Shown piece by piece: positions 7,607 through 15,668 of a stretch of DNA of 33,308 nucleotides (position 1 is its first letter; each line of letters opens with the position of its first letter). Both the position numbers and the translations under genes were made by a program. Source of the DNA: Bacillus sp. REN16 (GTDB lineage Bacteria; Bacillota; Bacilli; Bacillales; Bacillaceae_L); the NCBI RefSeq assembly GCF_020731355.1, contig NZ_JAJFZK010000023.1, positions 1 through 33,308 on the forward strand. Reading direction: 5' to 3'. The notes below the pieces were generated by a model. It was not told the origin of the DNA. It made no database searches and worked only from the letters and a program-made list of their open reading frames with translations.

Positions 7607-7730
7607 TGTCTGGCTTCAGGTGCCATAGGCTCGAGGTCATAAGTCAATTACTTCTGAAGGCAAATTTCGTCTTTTGTCAGCGCTCGTCTTATGCTTGTTG
7701 CCGATAGACGGGCACCTTATGCTTTTCTTT
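7607..7730 (+). repeat. Dispersed Bacillaceae-type intergenic element with closing stem
   Basis: The segment begins GTCTGGCTTCAGGTGCC and ends GACGGGCACCTTATGCTTTT. Its ends pair as AGGTGCC (7618-7624) with GGCACCT (7711-7717). I have the impression of similar GTCTAGCTCCAGCGCC-type intergenic repeats in other Bacillaceae, but cannot confirm it here. It is non-coding and lies between convergent mutY and yfhS-like. Confidence 0.5.
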
Positions 7731-7951
7731 CAGTCATAAGACATTCGAATATCACTTGTATAGTCATAGTTACGATGAAAACCGCCTCTAGCTGCAATCT
7801 CTTGGACAATTTCACGGTGAAGGGACTGTCCCTCCGCATTTAAATATGGAACAATTTGTTGAAAGGAATGGTGGAAAAAAGCAAGCTCGCTTTCCTTCCA
7901 TTCATTTTTTGGGATCATTGATAAATGAGTCATGTCACGACCAGCATACAT
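7730..7951 (-). CDS. yfhS: YfhS-like small protein
   Basis: A 73-75-residue soluble protein: MYAGRDMTHLSMIP near the N-terminus, then SELAFFHHSFQQIVPYLNAEGQ and an Arg/Tyr-rich tail. I take it as the YfhS-type small protein found next to sspE in Bacillus; function unknown. The ATG at 7951 is ten bases from GGAGG. A TTG at 7957 is in frame but only about four bases from the SD. It is convergent with mutY and divergent from sspE. Confidence 0.75.
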   Translation of the reverse strand: MYAGRDMTHLSMIPKNEWKESELAFFHHSFQQIVPYLNAEGQSLHREIVQEIAARGGFHRNYDYTSDIRMSYD

Positions 7952-8003
7952 CTTCAATTACCCTCCTTTAATATTCACTTGTTCAATTAATAAGATTATC
8001 CAG

Positions 8004-8035
8004 TTGATGAAAAAATATCCTTAAAAATCATAATC
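8004..8035 (+). promoter_or_regulatory. Candidate sigma-G promoter of sspE
   Basis: TGATGA (8005-8010) and CATAATC (8029-8035) are 18 bp apart. CATAATC resembles the sigma-G -10 (CATNNTA) imperfectly. It is supported mainly by sspE genes being forespore-expressed. Confidence 0.35.
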
Positions 8036-8093
8036 TTTTTTTGGATATTAAATTTCGAATCTGGACAAATTAAGTGACGTGGAGGTGATAACA

Positions 8094-8351
8094 ATGGCTA
8101 AACAACCAAACAAGTCTTCAGCTGGAACTAACATTCAACAAGTAAGACAACAAAACGCTCAATCTCAAGGTGCTGGAGGACAATTCGGTACTGAGTTTGC
8201 TAGCGAAACAAACGCTCAGGAAGTAAGAAAACAAAATGCTCAATCTCAAGGTGCTGGAGGAAATTTCGGTACTGAATTTGCTAGCGAAACAAACGCTCAA
8301 GAAGTAAGACGTCAAAACCAAAAGTCTCAGTCTAACAAAGGACAAGGCTGA
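8094..8351 (+). CDS. sspE: Gamma-type small acid-soluble spore protein
   Basis: An 85-residue, Gln/Asn/Gly/Ser-rich protein of the spore core, stored as an amino acid reserve. Two near-identical units each carry QNAQSQGAGG, then FGTEFASETNAQEVR. TEFASET is the recognition site of the germination protease GPR, so there are two cleavage sites. The ATG at 8094 follows GGAGGTG by six bases; an upstream in-frame GTG at 8079 overlaps the SD and is unlikely. It is monocistronic, with a terminator about 30 bp downstream. Confidence 0.96.
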   Translation: MAKQPNKSSAGTNIQQVRQQNAQSQGAGGQFGTEFASETNAQEVRKQNAQSQGAGGNFGTEFASETNAQEVRRQNQKSQSNKGQG

Positions 8352-8380
8352 CATAAACAAAGCATATAATACTTAACACC

Positions 8381-8414
8381 AAAACACTTCCATGCATCCG
8401 CTGGAAGTGTTTTT
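8381..8414 (+). terminator. sspE terminator
   Basis: AAAACACTTCC and GGAAGTGTTTT form an 11-bp stem with an 11-base loop; the T-run is within and after the 3' arm. Confidence 0.85.
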
Positions 8415-8447
8415 CACTTTTGGGCGTTTGGATTAGATGAAGTTCGG

Positions 8448-8492
8448 ATGAAGGACATTCCGGAGCGAGATCAAGAGCGAAAAGTCTTTCAT
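8448..8492. repeat. Imperfect inverted repeat between sspE and ygaB
   Basis: ATGAAGGAC and GTCTTTCAT pair over 9 bp (one G-T) across a 27-base loop, with an outer GATTA/TAATC at 8431-8435 and 8492-8496. It lies in the 260-bp sspE-ygaB gap, which holds no gene. It is a possible degraded intergenic repeat element. Confidence 0.35.
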
Positions 8493-8615
8493 AATCTGGA
8501 TTTGACAAAACCTCCTATTTCTCTACATACAAAGACAAAGGAAATTGAGTCTATTTACAGAAATTATAGGGTATAACGTTAATATTGCTTCATAGACAAT
8601 TAGGAGGATTACAAG

Positions 8616-8870
8616 ATGAGCGATTTTAATAACCTTGTTGGTGAACAGTTAAAAACAATGGACAAGCTCCTTTTCATTCAATCCGAAATTGAAAGATGTC
8701 AGGTGCTTGAGACTCAAATTTTGGAACTTCAAAAAGAGACAGAGCTCGAAACGATAAAAGAAGAGATCAGGCGTATGCAGGAAGAACTTGTGCAAATTCA
8801 TGACTTATTCCAAAAACAAACCGAAGAAGTTATCCGGTCCTATCAGGGAAAAATTCATCAAATAGTGTAA
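8616..8870 (+). CDS. ygaB: YgaB family protein
   Basis: An 84-residue acidic protein that is almost entirely heptad-patterned coiled coil (Leu/Ile/Glu/Gln-rich from about residue 10 to 75). It matches the Bacillus YgaB family in length, character and position between sspE and ygaC; function unknown. The ATG follows AGGAGG. The stop codon lies within the first stem of structured repeat copy 2, so the repeat forms the 3' UTR. Confidence 0.85.
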   Translation: MSDFNNLVGEQLKTMDKLLFIQSEIERCQVLETQILELQKETELETIKEEIRRMQEELVQIHDLFQKQTEEVIRSYQGKIHQIV

Positions 8871-8999
8871 ATTTATTCAGTCGTGGCTATACCCAACTGA
8901 ATAAATTTACGCCTCCGGCGGATGCCACAGATTTTCAAAGGAAATTTTTCGAGCATGCTCGAAAAAATCTGGGCGCAAATACGCCAAGGCGCATTTGAT
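8867..8999 (+). repeat. Structured intergenic repeat, copy 2 (ygaB 3' UTR)
   Basis: GTAAATTTATTCAG (8867-8880) pairs perfectly with CTGAATAAATTTAC (8897-8910). Then come GCCTCCGGCGGATGCCAC, the palindromic TTTTCGAGCATGCTCGAAAA tip closed by GATTTT/AAATC, and the 3' module GCGCAAATACGCCAAGGCGC-ATTTGAT. It is nearly identical to copy 1 (minus strand, 5134-5260) except for the first hairpin, where pairing is kept by compensatory change. Confidence 0.8.
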
Positions 9000-9009
9000 T
9001 AGAGGAAAG

Positions 9010-9045
9010 GAGTCATCGAAAAATTTCCGATGGCTCTTTTGTTTT
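9010..9045 (+). terminator. ygaB terminator
   Basis: GAGTCATCG and CGATGGCTC (one G-T pair) with a 9-base loop, followed by TTTTGTTTT. It lies between repeat copies 2 and 3. Confidence 0.85.
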
Positions 9046-9049
9046 AACA

Positions 9050-9228
9050 TTATTCACCTTTTGGGTGAATAAGTTAAGCCTCCGGCGGATGCCACAAATT
9101 TTAAAAGGAAGCTTTTCGAGCAAAGGATCAAAGACTAAGAACGCCACGTCCTAATGTCTTCGTCTTTGTGACCCACATCACGTGGGCCTAAAAAATCTGG
9201 GCACAATTACGTCAAGTCGTATTTGATA
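9050..9228 (+). repeat. Structured intergenic repeat, copy 3, with replaced tip
   Basis: The first hairpin is TTATTCACC/GGTGAATAA. The shared GCCTCCGGCGGATGCCAC block and TTTTCGAGCA follow, but the TGCTCGAA arm is replaced by about 68 bases with their own stems: CAAAGAC (9129-9135) with GTCTTTG (9162-9168), and CCCAC (9172-9176) with GTGGG (9182-9186). The common 3' part resumes at AAAAAATCTGGGC and ends ATTTGAT. The last bases form the -35 of the ygaC promoter. Confidence 0.7.
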
Positions 9229-9252
9229 AAATATTACATGAACCGTTATAAT
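9223..9252 (+). promoter_or_regulatory. Sigma-A promoter of ygaC
   Basis: TTGATA (9223-9228) and TATAAT (9247-9252) with an 18-bp spacer. The leader of about 125 nt contains a hairpin built from CTGA/TCAG and GGGTT/AACCC near 9288-9322. Confidence 0.6.
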
Positions 9253-9381
9253 AAGAGAAAAAGGTTTTTCTTTGTTTTTATACTTCTGATAAGGGGGTTC
9301 GGGATCAACCCTGTCAGATAAAACACAATAATGATGAAATGTATAGAGCAAAGCTGCCCAAAGTGAAAGTAGGGAGAGAGA

Positions 9382-9912
9382 ATGGGTATTCCCATGGAAG
9401 GAGACAAAATACAAATCCATAGCTATAAGCATAATGGCCATATTCACCGTGTTTGGGAAGAAACGAGAGTGCTCAAAGGAACACAAAGTCTTGTAATTGG
9501 CGGAAATGATCGCACTACTGTGACAGAATCTGACGGTCGAACCTGGATTACACGTGAACCGGCTATATGCTATTTTCATGCGCGCCATTGGTTTAATATT
9601 ATCGGAATGATACGTGAGGACGGGGTATATTATTATTGCAATATCAGTTCACCTTTCATTTCCGATGATGAAGCATTGAAATATATTGATTATGATTTGG
9701 ACATTAAGGTATTTCCGGATATGACGTTTATTTTATTGGACGAGGATGAGTATGAAAAACATCGTCGCGAAATGAATTATCCGGATGTCATCGATAAGAT
9801 TTTAAAAAATAATGTGGACAAGCTTATCCAATGGATTCGTGGACGAAAAGGTCCATTCGCACCAGACTTTATTGATATCTGGTATGAACGTTATTTAACT
9901 TACAGAAGTTAA
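9382..9912 (+). CDS. ygaC: Nucleoside tri-/diphosphate phosphatase, DUF402 family (YgaC)
   Basis: 176 residues, matching YgaC/Ntdp over its full length: [13 protein letters not shown] near the start, [20 protein letters not shown] and [18 protein letters not shown] in the middle, and [17 protein letters not shown] at the end. The family has a DUF402 beta-barrel fold; the S. aureus member hydrolyses NTPs and NDPs with a divalent metal, probably through the conserved Asp/Glu/Tyr set ([18 protein letters not shown]). The ATG at 9382 follows GGGAGAG; a Met four codons later is an alternative. It is monocistronic with its own promoter and terminator. Confidence 0.92.
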   Translation: MGIPMEGDKIQIHSYKHNGHIHRVWEETRVLKGTQSLVIGGNDRTTVTESDGRTWITREPAICYFHARHWFNIIGMIREDGVYYYCNISSPFISDDEALKYIDYDLDIKVFPDMTFILLDEDEYEKHRREMNYPDVIDKILKNNVDKLIQWIRGRKGPFAPDFIDIWYERYLTYRS

Positions 9913-9933
9913 TAAGTTAATAAGTTAACTTAG

Positions 9934-9958
9934 ACCTGTTGAGACCCAACAGGTTTTC
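9934..9958 (+). terminator. ygaC terminator
   Basis: ACCTGTTG and CAACAGGT, 8 bp perfect, loop AGACC, then a broken T-tract (TTTCAAATTTTT). Confidence 0.8.
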
Positions 9959-9999
9959 AAATTTTTATACATACTTACTTCAACTTAGAAGGGAAGGTC

Positions 10000-11757
10000 T
10001 TGGGGTTGGGGAGTACTAGACGTTATATGAAATTCGTGAAGCCATACCGGTTTCAAATCTTTATTACGATTATCATTGGGATCATTAAATTTTCAATACC
10101 GATGCTTACACCATTATTACTAAAATATGTATTGGATGATGTCATCGCAGCAGATATAGCGCAGGATGAAAAACTATCAAAGCTCTACCTTGCGATGGGA
10201 ATCATGCTCTTCATCTTTATTGTATTGCGACCACCTGTTGAATACTTTCGTCAATATTATGCTCAATGGGTCGGCAGTAAAATACTTTATGATATCCGTG
10301 ACCAGCTTTTTGACCATATTCAAAAACTAAGTCTTCGATATTATGCCAACACAAGAGCGGGTGAAGTGATTTCAAGGGTCATTCATGATGTGGAACAAAC
10401 GAAGACCTTTGTAATCACCGGACTGATGAACCTGTGGCTCGACCTGTTTACGATCGTAATTGCCATTGTCATTATGCTGACATTAGATGTTCCATTAACA
10501 ATCGTGTCCATTATTTTATTCCCATTGTATGGCTTTTCGATTAAGTATTTTTATGGGAGACTTCGCCATCTTACAAGGGCACGTTCACAGGCGCTGGCAG
10601 AGGTGCAGGGATATCTGCATGAGCGGGTTCAAGGGATTCCGGTTATCCGTAGCTTTGCGATTGAAGACCATGAACAAAAACTTTTTGATAAACAAAACAG
10701 CAATTTTCTCCAAAAGGCATTAGATCATACTGGCTGGAATGCAAAAACCTTTGCCGTCGTGAATACAATTACTGATATCGCACCCCTTCTTGTGATCGGG
10801 TTTGCCGGATATCAGGTTATTCAAGGGGATCTAACAGTCGGTACGTTAGTGGCGTTTGTTGCTTATATCGACAGACTCTACAATCCGTTAAGACGACTTG
10901 TGAACTCTTCTACAACATTAACACAGGCACTTGCGTCCATGGATCGTGTATTTGAATTTATTGATGAAAAATATGATATCGTGGATGGGCCAAATGCAGT
11001 TGAGTGTAAACACGTGTCTGGGACTATGAAGTTTGAAAATGTCTCATTCTCATATGGGGATGATGACAATGACCAAATTGTCCTGAAGGATATTAATTTA
11101 AATATAAAAAGCGGGGAAAAAGTCGCCTTAGTTGGTATGAGTGGTGGCGGAAAGTCGACACTCGTAAGCTTGATACCGAGATTCTATGATGTGACAGAAG
11201 GTAGGATACTGTTAGATGGAACGGATATTCGGTCCTTTAAAGCAAGAAGTCTCCGAGATAAAATCGGGATGGTTCATCAAGATACCTTCTTATTCAGTGA
11301 ATCGGTAAAGCATAATATTCTGATTGGAAAACCAGGTGCAACAGATGAAGAAATTATTGAAGCAGCTAAAGCGGCCAATGCCCATGAGTTTATCGAAAAT
11401 CTGCCGCAGGGCTATGATACAAAAGTAGGGGAAAGAGGCGTAAAACTATCAGGCGGTCAAAAACAAAGAATTGCGATTGCTCGTGTATTCTTAAAAAATC
11501 CGCCATTATTAATTTGGGATGAAGCGACGTCGGCGTTAGATCTTGAAAGTGAACATCTGATTCAGGAATCACTAGAGGAACTCGCGAAAAATCGGACGAC
11601 CTTCATCGTCGCGCACCGATTATCTACGATCACACATGCAGATAAAATTGTCCTCATTGAACATGGAGAAATCGTCGAAATTGGAACACATGCGGAATTA
11701 ATGAGCCAAAAGGGCCATTATTACGATCTGTTCCAGGTTCAACAACTCGATGATTAA
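10000..11757 (+). CDS. ygaD: ABC exporter half-transporter, MsbA/LmrA type (YgaD)
   Basis: 585 residues with the permease and ATPase fused. The transmembrane domain (about 15-305) has six hydrophobic helices. The nucleotide-binding domain has Walker A GMSGGGKS (379-386), Q-loop (MVHQDTFLF), signature LSGGQKQR, Walker [13 protein letters not shown] and H-loop IVAHRLST, so it should be active as a homodimer. The substrate cannot be read; relatives export drugs or lipids. It starts at TTG 10000 with AGAAGGG six bases upstream; a second TTG at 10006 is possible. It follows ygaC as in B. subtilis but has a terminator on both sides. Confidence 0.92.
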   Translation: MGLGSTRRYMKFVKPYRFQIFITIIIGIIKFSIPMLTPLLLKYVLDDVIAADIAQDEKLSKLYLAMGIMLFIFIVLRPPVEYFRQYYAQWVGSKILYDIRDQLFDHIQKLSLRYYANTRAGEVISRVIHDVEQTKTFVITGLMNLWLDLFTIVIAIVIMLTLDVPLTIVSIILFPLYGFSIKYFYGRLRHLTRARSQALAEVQGYLHERVQGIPVIRSFAIEDHEQKLFDKQNSNFLQKALDHTGWNAKTFAVVNTITDIAPLLVIGFAGYQVIQGDLTVGTLVAFVAYIDRLYNPLRRLVNSSTTLTQALASMDRVFEFIDEKYDIVDGPNAVECKHVSGTMKFENVSFSYGDDDNDQIVLKDINLNIKSGEKVALVGMSGGGKSTLVSLIPRFYDVTEGRILLDGTDIRSFKARSLRDKIGMVHQDTFLFSESVKHNILIGKPGATDEEIIEAAKAANAHEFIENLPQGYDTKVGERGVKLSGGQKQRIAIARVFLKNPPLLIWDEATSALDLESEHLIQESLEELAKNRTTFIVAHRLSTITHADKIVLIEHGEIVEIGTHAELMSQKGHYYDLFQVQQLDD

Positions 11758-11767
11758 GGTAAGACCA

Positions 11768-11799
11768 AAGACATGGAAAAAATTCCGTGTCTTTTTTTT
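11768..11799 (+). terminator. ygaD terminator
   Basis: AAGACATGGAA and TTCCGTGTCTT (one T-G pair) around AAAA, followed by a run of eight Ts. Confidence 0.9.
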
Positions 11800-11961
11800 A
11801 TGCTCTCTTTCGACAAATTTCAATGTTTTATGTTATTTCCAGGGAAATCGTGTCAGATAATAGCGGAATATTTCCTTCGATTCTCGAAGCCTTTTTATGT
11901 CATTGGGGTAATAATTGAGACAACTTTTTAATAAAACTTCTTGTAAAGGCAGGTGTAATCG

Positions 11962-12978
11962 ATGGGTGAAAAAATTATTGAGGTGAAGGGTCTCCGTACC
12001 TCTTTTTTTAAGGATGAAGGAGAAATACCAGCAGTTGATCATGTTGATTTTCATATAAACGAAGGTGAAATTTTAGGAGTGGTGGGAGAATCGGGCTGCG
12101 GAAAGAGTGTCACTTCGTTATCAATAATGGGACTTGTTCCTGCTCCTCCTGGAAAAATTGTCGGTGGCGAAATTATTTTTAATAGTGAGAATCTCGTTCA
12201 TTTCTCTGAAAAAAAGATGCGGCAAATCAGAGGCAATGACATCGCAATGATCTTTCAAGAGCCCATGACATCTCTAAATCCACTATTTACGATTGGTGAC
12301 CAGATGATTGAAGGCATCAAGATCCATATGAAATGGGATAAGAAAAAATCTCGCTTAAAGGCAATTGAAAGTATGAAACGGGTTGGACTCCCACGTGCGG
12401 AGGAACTGATGAACGATTACCCCCATCAACTATCAGGAGGTATGCGCCAAAGGGTAATGATTGCAATGGCAATGGCTTGCAATCCAAAACTATTAATAGC
12501 AGATGAGCCAACAACTGCCCTGGATGTGACGATCCAATCACAGATTTTAAAGCTAATGAAAGAATTGAACGTTGAAATGAATACGGCGATTATGTTAATC
12601 ACTCATGATTTAGGTGTTGTTGCCCAAATTTGCGAACGGGTAATTGTGATGTATGCCGGAAAGATTGTGGAAGAAGGGGAAGTCTCGTCCATTTTTAAAA
12701 ATCCAAAGCACCCATATACGAAAGGCTTGTTAAAATCAGTACCCGATATCCGCAACAAAAATGAGCGGCTTTATTCGATTCCTGGGAATGTACCAAAGCC
12801 GGGTTCGATTACACAAGGATGTCGGTTCGCTGAACGATGTGAGTTTGCTTTTGAACGCTGTTTTTCAGAAAATCCTGAGCTTTATGCGGTTGATGAATTG
12901 GGGCATCGTGTTCGCTGCTTTTTACAAATTGGAGAGGAGGAAAGCAATCATGACTCAGCCTTTACTGCAAGTCCATAA
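11962..12978 (+). CDS. Peptide ABC transporter ATPase, DppD/OppD type
   Basis: A 338-residue ATPase of a peptide/nickel-type importer. Walker A GESGCGKS (about 43-50), Q-loop [12 protein letters not shown], signature LSGGMRQR, Walker [13 protein letters not shown] and H-loop LITHDLGVV. The C-terminal oligopeptide-transporter extension has HPYTKGLL and a Cys-bearing tail (GCRFAERC...RC) that in some relatives binds an Fe-S cluster. It starts at ATG 11962 and is the first gene of the five-gene importer operon. It overlaps the next gene by 29 bp. Confidence 0.92.
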   Translation: MGEKIIEVKGLRTSFFKDEGEIPAVDHVDFHINEGEILGVVGESGCGKSVTSLSIMGLVPAPPGKIVGGEIIFNSENLVHFSEKKMRQIRGNDIAMIFQEPMTSLNPLFTIGDQMIEGIKIHMKWDKKKSRLKAIESMKRVGLPRAEELMNDYPHQLSGGMRQRVMIAMAMACNPKLLIADEPTTALDVTIQSQILKLMKELNVEMNTAIMLITHDLGVVAQICERVIVMYAGKIVEEGEVSSIFKNPKHPYTKGLLKSVPDIRNKNERLYSIPGNVPKPGSITQGCRFAERCEFAFERCFSENPELYAVDELGHRVRCFLQIGEEESNHDSAFTASP

Positions 12979-13915
12979 TTTAAAAAAGTATTTTCCGATT
13001 AACGGGGGCGTGTTTGGAAAAAAGATAGGAGATGTAAAGGCGGTTGACGGACTTTCCTTTTTTGTGAATAAGGGTGAAACACTAGGAATCGTTGGGGAAA
13101 GCGGATGTGGAAAGTCGACAACTGGAAGACTTATTTTAAGGCTATTGGAACCTACGGATGGGCAGGTTCTGTTTAATGACAAAGATGTTACGAATCTATC
13201 AAAACTTGAGATGAGGAAGCTAAGACGTGAAATGCAAATCATTTTTCAGGATCCATATGCTTCCCTTAATCCAAGACATACAGTTGAACAAATACTAGAG
13301 GAACCTCTCATTGTTCATGGAATTGGTGACAAAAAGGAACGGAAACGTAGGGTTCAAGAAATGCTAGAGGTTGTTGGCTTAAGCAGTTATCATGCAAAGC
13401 GATATCCACATCAATTTAGCGGAGGTCAGCGTCAACGTATTGGTATTGCAAAGGCATTAATGACCAATCCATCCTTAATTATTGCAGACGAGCCTGTTTC
13501 TGCGCTCGATGTTTCGATTCAATCTCAGGTGCTAAACCTGATGGAGGATTTGCAACAGAAATATGGCTTGACCTATATATTTATTGCACATGATTTAGGG
13601 GTAGTCAGGCATATAAGTGATAGAGTGGGAGTCATGTATTTAGGAAGAATCATAGAATTGACAGATAGTGAGAAGCTTTATAATATGCCTCTTCATCCAT
13701 ATACAGAAGCCCTATTAGATGCGGTGCCAATTCCAGATCCTGAATATAAAAAAGAGTCAGTTGGTATTACTGGAGAGATTCCAAGCCCATCCAATCCGCC
13801 AGCAGGATGTACGTTTCACACAAGATGTCGGAGCTGTATGGAGATTTGCAAAACGACAAGCCCAGAGTTTAAAGAGGTAGAAGATGGTCATTTTGTTGCC
13901 TGTCATCTCTATTAA
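12950..13915 (+). CDS. Peptide ABC transporter ATPase, DppF/OppF type
   Basis: 321 residues and the partner ATPase of the gene before. It contains LKKYFPINGGVFGKK, typical of the F subunit, Walker A GESGCGKS, signature FSGGQRQR, Walker B LIIADEPVSALD and the C-terminal HPYTEALL plus CTFHTRCR motif. An open frame extends upstream to 12761, but the ATG at 12950 has GGAGAGGAGG in front of it, and the upstream stretch is the shifted frame of the previous gene. The 29-bp overlap implies coupled translation of the ATPase pair. Confidence 0.92.
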   Translation: MTQPLLQVHNLKKYFPINGGVFGKKIGDVKAVDGLSFFVNKGETLGIVGESGCGKSTTGRLILRLLEPTDGQVLFNDKDVTNLSKLEMRKLRREMQIIFQDPYASLNPRHTVEQILEEPLIVHGIGDKKERKRRVQEMLEVVGLSSYHAKRYPHQFSGGQRQRIGIAKALMTNPSLIIADEPVSALDVSIQSQVLNLMEDLQQKYGLTYIFIAHDLGVVRHISDRVGVMYLGRIIELTDSEKLYNMPLHPYTEALLDAVPIPDPEYKKESVGITGEIPSPSNPPAGCTFHTRCRSCMEICKTTSPEFKEVEDGHFVACHLY

Positions 13916-13963
13916 TGGCAGGCAGCATTCATGATAAAAAAAGGCTATAAGGGGGAATTTTCT

Positions 13964-15598
13964 TTGTTTAAAAAGAAAGGCATACTGCTTTCACTTCTAT
14001 TCCTGCTCCTAGTTTCAACAGCTTTAGTTGGCTGTAGTGGAGGAAGTGAAGAAGGAAATGAAAGTCCGAATGAGGGTGAAAAACCGTCAGCGGAAACACC
14101 AGATGCAGAAGTACAGAAGGAGCTTGTCTTCGGACGTGGCGGGGACTCTGTTTCCTTAGATCCAATTTCAACCACTGAAGGGGAAACCTTTAAGGTAACA
14201 GTGAATATTTTTGAAACGTTAATTAACTATGGCGAGCAGGATACTACATTGCATCCAGGTTTGGCAACTGAATGGACACCATCCGATGATGGCCTCGAAT
14301 ATACACTGAAGCTGCGTGAAGGAGTAAAATTCCACGACGGAACGGATTTTAATGCGGAAGCAGTTGTTAAGAACTTCGAGCGTTGGATGAATGGCGATGC
14401 GGATCAATTCCCTTACTACACGATGTTTGGCGGATTTAAAGGGGATGAAGGACACGTCATTAAAGAGGTAAAAGCTGTCGATGAGTTTACTGTACAATTT
14501 ACCTTAAATCGACCGCAAGCACCGTTCTTAAAGAACCTGGCTATGTCTCCATTCGGTATCGCAAGTCCGGCTGCACTTGAGGAATATGGCGATAATTTTA
14601 TGAAGAACCCAGTAGGTACGGGACCCTTCAAATTTGTAGAGTGGAAAGAAAATGACAGAATTACATTGGAAAAGAATCCTGATTATTGGATGGAAGGTTA
14701 TCCGAAGTTAGACAAGGTTATCTTTCGATCCATCCCAGAAAACTCTGCGCGCTTAAATGCGTTGCTAGCTGGTGAAATCGATTTAATGGATGGAGTGAAT
14801 CCATCTGATCTTGAACAAATTCAAGGAAATCCGGATCTTCAAACCTTTGAGCGACCTTCAATGAATATTGGTTACTTAGGATTTACGGTAAATCGCCCTC
14901 CATTTGATAACAAGCTGGTTCGTCAAGCGCTTAACCATGCCATTGACAAGGAGGGAATTATTGAGGCATTTTATGGCGGCCTTGCAGAACCTGCAAAAAA
15001 TCCGCTTCCACCAGCATTAGAAGGGTACAATGATGAAATTGAACCATATCCATATGACTTAGAGAAGGCGAAGAAATTATTAGCTGAAGCAGGCTTCGCA
15101 GATGGATTCGAAATGGATCTTTGGGCAATGCCTGTACCACGTCCATATATGCCTGATGGTATGAAAGTAGCAGAAATTATTCAGTCAAGCTTTGCTGAAA
15201 TTGGAGTAAAAGCTGAAATCAAATCGGTTGACTGGGGGACGTATTTAGAGCAAGCATCTAAAGGTGAATTCGATGCCTATATGCTAGGCTGGACAGGGGA
15301 CAATGGTGATCCGGATAACTTTATCTATACATTATTGGATAAGGACAGCATTGGAAGCAATAACTATTCATTTTACAGCAATGATGAGCTTCACGATATT
15401 TTAATTAAAGCTCAAACTATTCCTGATCAAGAACAACGTAATGAATTATATAAAAAAGCACAAGAAATCATCCATGAGGATTCTCCTTGGGTACCGCTTG
15501 TACATTCAACACCATTGCTCGCTGGTAAGAAAAATCTTAAAGGATTACTGCCACACCCAACTGGTTCGGATATATTAACGAAGGTTGAGTTCGAATAA
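13964..15598 (+). CDS. Peptide-binding lipoprotein, SBP family 5 (DppE/OppA-like)
   Basis: A 544-residue extracellular substrate-binding lipoprotein. The signal peptide ends in the lipobox LVGC with Cys24, then a Gly/Ser/Glu linker. The mature part carries the family 5 signature region (YTLKLREGVKFHDGTDFNAE). Frames open at ATG 13931, but that codon lacks a good RBS and would add 11 residues before the signal peptide. The TTG at 13964 has AAGGGGG eight bases upstream, so I start there. It sits between the ATPases and the permeases of the same operon. Peptide is the most likely ligand; nickel, haem or opine-like ligands cannot be excluded. Confidence 0.9.
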   Translation: MFKKKGILLSLLFLLLVSTALVGCSGGSEEGNESPNEGEKPSAETPDAEVQKELVFGRGGDSVSLDPISTTEGETFKVTVNIFETLINYGEQDTTLHPGLATEWTPSDDGLEYTLKLREGVKFHDGTDFNAEAVVKNFERWMNGDADQFPYYTMFGGFKGDEGHVIKEVKAVDEFTVQFTLNRPQAPFLKNLAMSPFGIASPAALEEYGDNFMKNPVGTGPFKFVEWKENDRITLEKNPDYWMEGYPKLDKVIFRSIPENSARLNALLAGEIDLMDGVNPSDLEQIQGNPDLQTFERPSMNIGYLGFTVNRPPFDNKLVRQALNHAIDKEGIIEAFYGGLAEPAKNPLPPALEGYNDEIEPYPYDLEKAKKLLAEAGFADGFEMDLWAMPVPRPYMPDGMKVAEIIQSSFAEIGVKAEIKSVDWGTYLEQASKGEFDAYMLGWTGDNGDPDNFIYTLLDKDSIGSNNYSFYSNDELHDILIKAQTIPDQEQRNELYKKAQEIIHEDSPWVPLVHSTPLLAGKKNLKGLLPHPTGSDILTKVEFE

Positions 15599-15611
15599 GA
15601 TTTGAGACTTG

Positions 15612-15642
15612 TTAAAGGGGAGTTTTTGTTACTCCCCTTTAA
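15612..15642 (+). terminator. Perfect 12-bp hairpin between binding protein and permeases
   Basis: TTAAAGGGGAGT pairs perfectly with ACTCCCCTTTAA around a 7-base loop. No real T-tract follows, so it is more likely an mRNA-stabilising or attenuating hairpin that sets binding protein above permease. Its 3' arm can alternatively pair with the SD of the next gene (CCCCTTT with AAAGGGG at 15654-15660). Confidence 0.75.
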
Positions 15643-15668
15643 TGTCTACTTTAAAAGGGGTGATAACC

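Noticed and set aside
9178-9588. 136-codon open frame on the minus strand
   Set aside because: It runs through the ygaC promoter and antisense to ygaC, which is well supported.
12761-12949. Upstream extension of the DppF-like gene
   Set aside because: It is the shifted frame of the DppD-like C-terminus; the strong RBS lies before 12950.
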